Assembly (NCBI GenBank): GCA_945883665.1
Contig: CAMCXV010000032.1
Location: 1-13,044 of the forward strand
Direction: 5' to 3'
From: Rickettsia typhi
GTDB taxonomy: Bacteria > Pseudomonadota > Alphaproteobacteria > Rickettsiales > Rickettsiaceae
Length of the DNA: 13,044 bases
The translations under genes were made by a program, and so were the position numbers. Below, piece by piece: positions 7,469 through 13,044 of this stretch. A model generated the notes under the pieces. The model was not told where the DNA came from. It saw nothing but the letters and a program-made list of their open reading frames with translations, and did no database searches. How positions within the stretch are numbered: position 1 is the stretch's first letter; the number at the start of each line of letters is the position of its first letter.

Positions 7469-8671
7469 ATGTTAAATATTAAAAATAAAGGTAATATAAC
7501 ATTCATAAATTATAAACAAATTCTTTTTAGTTTACCATCTCAGCTAATAGCTATAGTCATAATTAGTTTTGCATTTGGAAATTTTGTACCAGAGGTAGTA
7601 AAGGCTTTTTTTCTATCGATTAGTTTATCGATCAAGAATATGTTGATATTCATACTGCCATTTATTATATTTTCTTTTTCTTTTTATAGTTTTGCGCGTT
7701 TAAAAACAGGCTTAATAACATATACTGTTCTTCTGTTAAGCATGATGTGTGTATCGAACTTCATGGCGGTAATTACCTCTTATTATGCAAGTATAGTAAC
7801 CAGAAATATTATTAGTGTAGAACTTGCTAATGTAAGTAATCAGACAATAATGTTGGAATCATTATTTGAACTGACATTGCCAAAATTCTTTAGCAATGTT
7901 AATGGTTTGATATTAGGAATATTACTTGGTATATATACTAGTACACAAAATAAAAATAAATTATTACAGCTGGCAAAAAATCTTAATAACACTTCTAACA
8001 AGTTCTTGAATAATATTTTTATTCCAATTCTTCCAATATTCATTTTAGGTTTTATATTAAAGTTTCAACATACTGGCACCTTAAATAGTATCTTCAAGAA
8101 CTTTATGCCGTTGCTATTAGTATTAATAGCTTTGTATTGCCTATATATAGGTACTGCATATTTGATAACAATGAGTTTCAACATCAAGCGTACTATTGTA
8201 GCAATACAAAATATTATTCCAGCAGCTATTATAGGATTTAGTACTATGTCTAGTGCTGCAGCTTTACCATTGCTTACTTCAGGAGCAATGAAAAATAGCA
8301 AAGATCATGAGCTTACGCAAAGTATAATACCATCGATAACTAACACTCATATGCTCGGTGATGCTCTTGGCATACCTTTGATGGCTTTGTCTTTATATGT
8401 AGTACAATATCATAATATGCCTGAATTCTCTGCATATATTACATTTGCTATTAGTTATGTACTTGCAAAATTTGCTGCAGCTGGGATACCAGGCGGTACT
8501 ATCATAGTTATGATTCCTGTATTAGAGTCTAGCCTACAATTTACTCCAGAAATGAGTGGTATTATTTTGATGATGTACATATTATTTGATCCGTTTTGCA
8601 CAATATTTAATATATTCGGTAATGGTTTATTTCCAATCATATTTGAAAAAATATGGCAAAGACTAAAATGA
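7469..8671 (+). CDS. DAACS-family (SDF) amino acid/dicarboxylate:cation symporter
   Basis: This inner-membrane sodium- or proton-coupled uptake carrier of the GltP/DctA/GltPh family has 400 residues with hydrophobic segments throughout. Family marks are the serine-rich hairpin STMSSAAALP (258-267), the HP2 tip AAAGIPGG (336-343), the TM7 stretch ITNTHMLGDALGIP (290-303), and the TM8 binding region FDPFCTIFNIFGNG (373-386) with D374, T378 and N381. In GltPh-type acidic carriers the residue three after this Asp is an Arg that binds the substrate side-chain carboxylate. Here it is C377, as in the neutral carrier ASCT2, so a neutral substrate is more likely than a dicarboxylate. TM7 departs from the usual NMDGT motif. 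It is a single-gene unit with no clear Shine-Dalgarno. Confidence 0.9.
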   Translation: MLNIKNKGNITFINYKQILFSLPSQLIAIVIISFAFGNFVPEVVKAFFLSISLSIKNMLIFILPFIIFSFSFYSFARLKTGLITYTVLLLSMMCVSNFMAVITSYYASIVTRNIISVELANVSNQTIMLESLFELTLPKFFSNVNGLILGILLGIYTSTQNKNKLLQLAKNLNNTSNKFLNNIFIPILPIFILGFILKFQHTGTLNSIFKNFMPLLLVLIALYCLYIGTAYLITMSFNIKRTIVAIQNIIPAAIIGFSTMSSAAALPLLTSGAMKNSKDHELTQSIIPSITNTHMLGDALGIPLMALSLYVVQYHNMPEFSAYITFAISYVLAKFAAAGIPGGTIIVMIPVLESSLQFTPEMSGIILMMYILFDPFCTIFNIFGNGLFPIIFEKIWQRLK

Positions 8672-8764
8672 GCTTGTTGTCAGATAATGGTCATACTCTA
8701 GCTGGTGCAATTGAGCGGAAATGAAGGTGAAGCCAAGAAAGAATTTTGGTAATTTACAAAAATA

Positions 8765-8842
8765 TGGGGCGAATGACGGGGTTCGAACCCGCGACCCTCA
8801 GATCCACAATCTGATGCTCTAACCAACTGAGCTACACCCGCC
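8765..8842 (-). tRNA. tRNA-His (GUG)
   Basis: The cloverleaf folds on the minus strand. The acceptor strands GCGGGTG and CATTCGC pair with two G-T pairs. The D arm is GCTC...GAGC, the anticodon stem TCAGA/TCTGA encloses loop TTGTGGA (anticodon GTG), and the T arm is CGGGG with loop TTCGAAC. CCA is encoded (8765-8767). The histidine-specific extra G-1 (8842) faces C73 (8768), the identity pair for histidyl-tRNA synthetase, and agrees with the anticodon. U33-G34-U35 makes it a substrate for the Tgt encoded about 1 kb away. Confidence 0.97.
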
Positions 8843-8900
8843 ATATTTCATGTAAAATTGAACTTAAGTTCTCTCAAGGAGAAACAAGATCACAAGTTAA

Positions 8901-8922
8901 TTGACTTTGCCTAATAAGTCAA
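8901..8922. repeat. Inverted repeat upstream of tRNA-His
   Basis: TTGACTT (8901-8907) and AAGTCAA (8916-8922) form a perfect 7-bp stem with an 8-base loop. An outer TTAAT/ATTAA pairing is possible with a small bulge. There is no adjoining T-run, so a classical terminator is unlikely. A 12-base palindrome GAACTTAAGTTC lies nearby at 8860-8871. The function is unknown. Confidence 0.35.
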
Positions 8923-9076
8923 GACCATTAATTAGCATGTTGCCAGATGATGATTTATTATATATTTAGCCTTACATTACGCAAAAATCTAAATACAATA
9001 TAAAAAGATCTATCTAAAGCACCTTGTCTTTTTTCATAAGCATTCTGAATGGATTGTGATTTATTTTAAATTGCTG

Positions 9077-9850
9077 TTAAATTGAGGAATCTATCATAAG
9101 ATTCATAAAACTGATCAAGCTAATCAAAAAAACACTAATTACACAAATTGGATAAAATAATTTGTTTTTTATAATTTTGGAAAAAATATAAAAGATAAAA
9201 ATGTTAGTAGCGACAAATAATATGCTATAATTTTGACACCACAGACTTGCTGGCAAAATCAAATGAACTAAAGACTGATTATAACTATAAAGATTTTTAC
9301 TATCTAGATTTTTTTGAATGATCCATAAACATAATATTGAGGCTAAAGAAAAATCTGCTATCCATGAAAAAATCTCATGATCAATTAAGGTGCGATAAAT
9401 CATACCTATTATGATAATAGTTAGAGTAATTTTTATTGGTATAAAATTATGAACAGAAAATATAAAAATATTTAAAAGAACTAGAGTGGCAAAACAAAAA
9501 TAAATAAAAAAATACTCAAGATTATTATCCATTAAATAGAATAATATAATTGCTATTAAACCAACTAAGATTTCAAGCGCAATATATGATTTGCTAATAA
9601 TCATGTTACAATAATTGCACTTGCCAAGAGTGCTAAACCAACTAAAAATCGGCAGATATTCATAAAAACGTAAAATATGACCACATTTTGAACAAAATGG
9701 AGGTCTAGTTGATTTTTGATCAAACCCTGAAATCATTATATTTCTAGGTAATCGATAGAAGACGGTAGTAGTAAAATTACCTATTAACACACCGAATAAA
9801 AAAACTATTATATAGCTAACTGCAAAAGTCAAAATCTTTCCCTTCTTCAA
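9077..9850 (-). CDS. Prepilin-peptidase-like (A24 family) membrane protein, probably catalytically dead
   Basis: The layout is that of PilD/GspO. An N-terminal helix (8-30) is followed by the cytoplasmic zinc region [19 protein letters not shown] (49-67) and GKCNYC (76-81), giving the paired cysteines C53/C56 and C78/C81. Six or so hydrophobic helices follow; the length of 257 is normal. Active enzymes have one catalytic Asp in a D-x-x-x-x-x-(L/I)-P motif and one in GxGD. Here the first site reads FSVHNFIP (131-138), with Ser at the expected Asp position. The second region reads [11 protein letters not shown] (187-197), without GD. Peptidase activity therefore looks lost, and no pilin genes are visible. 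The start is uncertain: the frame opens with TTG at 9850, overlapping tgt by 35 bases, and TTG at 9832 is an alternative. Confidence 0.75.
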   Translation of the reverse strand: MKKGKILTFAVSYIIVFLFGVLIGNFTTTVFYRLPRNIMISGFDQKSTRPPFCSKCGHILRFYEYLPIFSWFSTLGKCNYCNMIISKSYIALEILVGLIAIILFYLMDNNLEYFFIYFCFATLVLLNIFIFSVHNFIPIKITLTIIIIGMIYRTLIDHEIFSWIADFSLASILCLWIIQKNLDSKNLYSYNQSLVHLILPASLWCQNYSILFVATNIFIFYIFSKIIKNKLFYPICVISVFLISLISFMNLMIDSSI

Positions 9851-10901
9851 TATAAGATCTAATTCTAGACATTAAATCTTGGAAATATTGAATATTATGC
9901 CATGTCATTAACATTGATCCAATTATTTCTCCAACCCTAACTGTGTGATGTAAATAAGCTTTGCTATAATTAACACATGCTGGACATGGGCAATCTTCTT
10001 CAAGAGGGCTATTATCATCAGCATATTTACTATTACGAATATTTATAGCTCCATATTTTGTAAATGCCTGACCATTTCTACCAGATCTTGTAGGAATGAC
10101 ACAATCGAACATATCAATACCACGCTCCACTGCGCCAATAATATCAGATGGTTTACCAACTCCCATAAGATATCGCGGTTTTTCTTCAGGTAAAAAAGCT
10201 GGTGCATAATCAAGAACTGAAAACATTATATCTTGCCCTTCGCCAACAGCTAGCCCACCAATAGCATAACCTTCAAAATCAATTTTAGTTAAATCTTGGG
10301 CAGATTTCTGCCTTAATTCTTGATAGATTCCACCTTGCATAATACCAAACTGGGCATATCCTATTCTTGTAACAAAAGCATTTCTTGATCTTTTGGCCCA
10401 TCTTGAGCTTAGCTCCATCGATAGTTTTGCTTGCTCAAAAGTTGCAGGATATGGCGTACACTCATCAAAAGCCATAGTAATGGTGCTACCAAGTAAATTC
10501 TGAATCTCAGTAGATCTTTCTGGCGTAAGCATATGTTTGCTTCCATCGATATGAGACCTAAACTCCACTCCTGCTTCGGTGATTTTTCGCAAATCAGATA
10601 ATGACATCACCTGAAAACCTCCTGAATCCGTCAGGATTGGCCCAGACCAGTTTATAAATTTATGAAGTCCACCAAGTTTTGCAATTCTTTCTGCTCCTGG
10701 TTTTAGCATTAAGTGATATGTATTACCAAGAATAATATCGCTACCAGTAGATTTTACTGACTCTGGAAACATTGCTTTTACCGATCCCCTCGTCCCAACT
10801 GGCATAAAAGCGGGAGTAAGAATTGATCCATGCGCTGTTTCAATCAAACCAGTTCGCGCTTTATTATGAGTCGCTTTTAAGTGAAATTTAAATTTATTCA
10901 T
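9816..10901 (-). CDS. tgt: Queuine/preQ1 tRNA-guanine transglycosylase
   Basis: The product exchanges G34 of GUN-anticodon tRNAs (His, Asp, Asn, Tyr) for the queuosine precursor. At 361 residues it is near the bacterial norm (about 375). Visible motifs are [11 protein letters not shown] (29-39), GNTYHL (59-64), TDSGGFQ with catalytic D92 (91-97), MQGG (188-191), GGLAVGE (215-221), and [15 protein letters not shown] (263-277) with the nucleophile D266. The zinc site is C304, C306, C309 and H335. ATG at 10901 gives the standard N-terminus. The next gene overlaps its end by 35 bases, and tRNA-His follows on the same strand. Confidence 0.97.
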   Translation of the reverse strand: MNKFKFHLKATHNKARTGLIETAHGSILTPAFMPVGTRGSVKAMFPESVKSTGSDIILGNTYHLMLKPGAERIAKLGGLHKFINWSGPILTDSGGFQVMSLSDLRKITEAGVEFRSHIDGSKHMLTPERSTEIQNLLGSTITMAFDECTPYPATFEQAKLSMELSSRWAKRSRNAFVTRIGYAQFGIMQGGIYQELRQKSAQDLTKIDFEGYAIGGLAVGEGQDIMFSVLDYAPAFLPEEKPRYLMGVGKPSDIIGAVERGIDMFDCVIPTRSGRNGQAFTKYGAINIRNSKYADDNSPLEEDCPCPACVNYSKAYLHHTVRVGEIIGSMLMTWHNIQYFQDLMSRIRSYIEEGKDFDFCS

Positions 10902-10932
10902 TAGTTTTATGTAATAATCATATTTAATTTTT

Positions 10933-10960
10933 ACTATATCTAGAGAGTAAAACTAATCAA
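10933..10960 (-). promoter_or_regulatory. Probable tgt promoter
   Basis: On the minus strand TTGATT (10955-10960), a 16-base spacer and TATAGT (10933-10938) lie about 32 bases before the tgt ATG. It probably also serves the overlapping peptidase-like gene. Pattern-based only. Confidence 0.45.
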
Positions 10961-11011
10961 GCAACAAGATATTAAACATTAAAAGAACTTACACAAATTT
11001 TATGATTTACT

Positions 11012-11977
11012 CTACTGTACCGCGTTCTTAATTTGCAAATAAAGATCTCTGCCTTTTTGATCTTTTTTCCAAGCCATTAAAAATAAATTTCCAGATTTTT
11101 TAGCCCAAACTTTACCGATAAGTTCTTTTTCTTCCGTGTCTTCATTTTTTAAATGCTCGCCTTTATATTCTACTATCAAAAATCTCTCGTCATTCAACTT
11201 AGCAACAAAATCTGGATAAAACCTATCTGTTGCCGTAGGTAACCAAAAGGCATATTTTGGATCACGGTCAAGATTTCTTACCCAATATTTTACTTGGCTA
11301 GTTTCATCAATAGCACGGGCGCACTTAACCTCTTCTTCATTCATCATTGCAATACGAGAGTAATAATGTTTGGTAAAACCAAATTTTCCTTCGTACAGAA
11401 TATTGGCTGGATAATTATTGGGATCAAAAGAAAAACTAAACTCTTCAGGGCTTACCGTCACTATCGCATCGAGGCTAAACATACAAGACTGGTAGCCTTT
11501 TTTATGAGCCATCTTTCTATAACCGACAATCTTCTCTCTTAAAACTTTTTCAAGAATATATTTTCCACGTAGCAATTTTGCTAAGTCTAAATCATCACGT
11601 GCCAAAAGATTTTTAACGATACGCCGTAAAAATTCTAAAAGAATTTCTTGTTTGATATCATAAGCTTTAAGTTTTTTATCAAGCCAACGACAAAACTCTA
11701 TATCATCCAATTCTGTTGAAACTCCTGGCAAACTTAACTGCTCAACTTTGTTCAAAAACTTAATCACAATTTTTTCACCAGCAATATCCGCCATATATTG
11801 CTTAGCTTCTTCGTCAACGATAAATTCATCTTTTGTTAAAATTGTACTATAATCGAGCAAATTCCAACCATTTTTATCAAGAAAAAGATCTGATTCGGCT
11901 AACTTAATAGTATCTTCAAAATTTAATGGAATTATAAAGTTTAAGGTTGACTTATATTTGTTTGGTAGGCAATATAT
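11012..11977 (-). pseudogene. Type III restriction enzyme (Res-like), C-terminal remnant
   Basis: The frame is open from just after a TAG at 11978-11980 to the stop at 11012. The only usable start is a TTG at 11860 (282 codons), but the reading looks coding upstream of it (LPNKYKSTLNFIIPLNFED...), so this is the tail of a longer protein. The end carries a PD-(D/E)xK nuclease core: FYPDFVAKLNDERFLIVEYKGE, with the Asp in PDF and E-x-K in VEYKG, followed by the W-A-K and LFLMAW elements usual in Res C-termini. The helicase motifs needed for ATP-driven translocation are absent, and no mod methyltransferase gene is seen. It is thus a truncated, probably inactive relic with its nuclease domain intact. 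The family could also be another DEAD/DEAH helicase-nuclease. Confidence 0.7.
11947..11976 (+). promoter_or_regulatory. Possible promoter of the two-helix gene at 12002
   Basis: TTGACT (11947-11952), an 18-base spacer and AATATA (11971-11976) lie before the ATG at 12002, with AAGAGA (11991-11996) as ribosome site five bases ahead of it. It overlaps the truncated end of the restriction remnant. Confidence 0.3.
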
Positions 11978-12001
11978 CTATTTTTTAATAAAGAGATATA
12001 C

Positions 12002-12247
12002 ATGTCAAAAATTAAAATTGCTATTAATATTTTGTGCACAGGGATACCCATCATATTAACATATCCACCAGAAATTATTACATCAAATTTTGGCAAATGG
12101 TTAGAATTATTTGGAATAACTAGCATACCTATTTGGATGCATAGTCAATGTTTTTATAATTGTATGATGTTCGCATGTTTTTTATGGTTAGTATTTTCTA
12201 CTAAAAATTATTTTCGACCGAAGACACAACCTAATAATACCAATTAA
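12002..12247 (+). CDS. Small two-helix membrane protein of unknown function (possible N-terminal half of a split gene)
   Basis: The 81-residue product has a hydrophobic segment at about 5-24 and a second at about 50-67, then a polar basic tail (STKNYFRPKTQPNNTN). AAGAGA five bases before the ATG is a fair ribosome site. The next frame is open from about 12192 and continues into the soluble reading at 12258. Joining them by a one-base shift near 12240 would yield a single protein of about 225 residues: two N-terminal helices plus a soluble domain. That layout is common among uncharacterised alphaproteobacterial proteins. Either the two are translationally adjacent genes or one gene broken by a frameshift; the second seems more likely. 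Confidence 0.5.
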   Translation: MSKIKIAINILCTGIPIILTYPPEIITSNFGKWLELFGITSIPIWMHSQCFYNCMMFACFLWLVFSTKNYFRPKTQPNNTN

Positions 12248-12257
12248 AATTGAAAAG

Positions 12258-12689
12258 GTGGTAGATTATTTAACAACAAAATCTTTATGGAGTGAACAGC
12301 AATATAGAAAATATAATTTTAGATATTTCTCGAAAGGAGAGTATGTATTAGAAGAGATTGTAAACAAAGCAAGATTAGGATCTATTACTATAGAAGGATC
12401 TATTCCTAATACTTCTACAGCCAAAGAAATAGATAAAGATTACTGGAAGCATGCAACATTAAAGTATAGCGGATCTTATCTATTTACAGAATGTACAGAT
12501 ATAAATAGACAATTTTATTTTATAACATATTCTAATTTAGAAATAACATCACCAGATATTAAAATTATATGGAAACCTTCTTCACGACTAGATAGATTTT
12601 ATAGTAGATTATTATTTTTTTTAAAAAGTAAAATCTATTACCCTATTAAAAGCAAATTATTTCCAACTAAAACCCCAGCATCTTATTAA
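12258..12689 (+). CDS. Uncharacterised soluble protein (possible C-terminal half of a split gene)
   Basis: The frame reads VDYLTTKSLW at its start. Its central part (EEIVNKARLGSITIEGSIPN, later EIDKDYWKHATL) resembles small alphaproteobacterial proteins with a pattern like A-xx-G-x-I-x-h-x-G-x-P followed by I-x-x-x-Y/FW. This is a recollection of pattern, not a search result. The GTG taken as start has its AAAAGG directly adjacent, too close for a normal ribosome site, while the frame stays open upstream to about 12192. This supports reading it as the continuation of the gene at 12002. The last residues (PTKTPASY) lie in DNA shared with the convergent transposase remnant, so the native C-terminus may have been replaced. 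Confidence 0.5.
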   Translation: MVDYLTTKSLWSEQQYRKYNFRYFSKGEYVLEEIVNKARLGSITIEGSIPNTSTAKEIDKDYWKHATLKYSGSYLFTECTDINRQFYFITYSNLEITSPDIKIIWKPSSRLDRFYSRLLFFLKSKIYYPIKSKLFPTKTPASY

Positions 12690-12954
12690 TAGTCATATCA
12701 AATGTTACTTTACTATTAATCTCTCGGGCGTTGTATCTATAACAAAACTCATCAATATAGTTGTTTAGGTACTTTTTAGATACCCAGTGAAATTGACCCA
12801 TAATGCCGCGTTTCAGAATAGCCCCAAAACTTTCAATCGTATTAGTGTGAATATCGCCTCTAGTATACTCTTTACTGTGATTGATAGCAAAATGCGGATA
12901 AAGCAACAATTTTTCTGTAAATTCACATTTCACCTTTTTTATATTACGCGCTCA
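12667..12954 (-). pseudogene. ISXO2/IS1595-type transposase, C-terminal remnant
   Basis: The reading contains HFAINHSKEYTRGDIHTNTI followed by ESFGAILKRGIMGQFHWVSK and YLNNYIDEFCYRYNAR. This is the characteristic end of ISXO2-like DDE transposases, with HTNTIES carrying the last catalytic Glu. The usual Trp after ESF is Gly here. Upstream the frame closes with TGA at 12952-12954, and the zinc finger and first catalytic acids are missing, so it is dead. A GTG at 12933 is the only nominal start. It converges on the soluble gene at 12258, overlapping its stop by 23 bases. Confidence 0.75.
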
Positions 12955-13044
12955 TATCTAAATAAGCAGCACCAGTAATCCAATCATCGCTAATTTCTAG
13001 CAGGATAGCAGTAATGAGCCTAAGGCATGATTGACTATTAGGAA
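12944..13044 (-). pseudogene. IS256-family transposase, C-terminal end at window edge
   Basis: Entering from the right edge on the minus strand, the frame reads CLRLITAILLEISDDWITGA, then AYLDMSA and TAA (12944-12946). The R-h-hxAhhhEISxxWxTGxxYLxM pattern is the usual end of IS256/mutator-type transposases. Only 32 residues are visible, so whether the element is intact outside the window is unknown. It lies immediately beside, and slightly overlaps, the ISXO2-type remnant. Confidence 0.6.

Noticed and set aside
8901..8922. Inverted repeat as a rho-independent terminator
   Set aside because: The stem is AT-rich and only 7 bp with no T-run on either side, so it was listed only as an inverted repeat.
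11294..11542. 82-codon plus-strand frame
   Set aside because: It is an antisense shadow of the restriction-enzyme remnant, whose PD-ExK motif fixes the true strand.
1..13044. CRISPR array, toxin-antitoxin pair or complete defence system
   Set aside because: No regularly spaced repeats were seen. The small gene pair at 12002-12689 fits a split gene better than a toxin-antitoxin operon, and the restriction gene is truncated without its methyltransferase.

Overview
The window is AT-rich DNA. It carries the alphaproteobacterial cluster ubiE-ubiB beside mutM, plus xthA, tgt and a tRNA-His gene. Between and around these housekeeping genes lie decayed fragments of at least five insertion-sequence families (IS21, IS982-like, IS1, ISXO2/IS1595 and IS256). 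This mix fits an obligate intracellular alphaproteobacterium, most likely Rickettsiales or a similar lineage. That placement is inferred from gene content and base composition, not from a database search.

Layout. Positions 1-147 hold the 3' end of an IS21-type element (end of istB plus the terminal repeats). Positions 308-599 (minus) hold a broken small gene with its own good-looking promoter. Positions 703-897 (plus) hold an IS982-like transposase relic that abuts the end of xthA. Positions 892-3867 (minus) form a probable operon ubiE-ubiB-xthA (ubiquinone synthesis and base-excision repair). Divergent from it, mutM (3934-4755, plus) encodes the DNA glycosylase. Converging on mutM is a 675-residue protein of unknown function with internal repeats, one hydrophobic segment and a basic tail (4870-6897, minus). 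Positions 6898-7238 show nothing convincing.

Positions 7239-7445 (minus) are an IS1-type transposase relic. It may carry the promoter of the following DAACS-family symporter (7469-8671, plus). From the other side a minus-strand group runs tgt, a prepilin-peptidase-like membrane protein that appears to have lost its catalytic aspartates, then tRNA-His(GUG). tRNA-His(GUG) is itself a substrate of Tgt.

The right end (11012-13044) is accessory and degraded. It contains a C-terminal remnant of a type III restriction (Res-like) nuclease, a divergent pair of small genes that may be two halves of one frameshifted gene, an ISXO2/IS1595 transposase remnant and the last residues of an IS256-type transposase running off the edge.

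No complete novel system (defence island, CRISPR or secretion cluster) is visible. The most interesting items are the repeat-containing 675-residue protein, the apparently inactive A24-type peptidase, the symporter whose substrate-selecting arginine is a cysteine, and the possibly split two-helix/soluble-domain gene.
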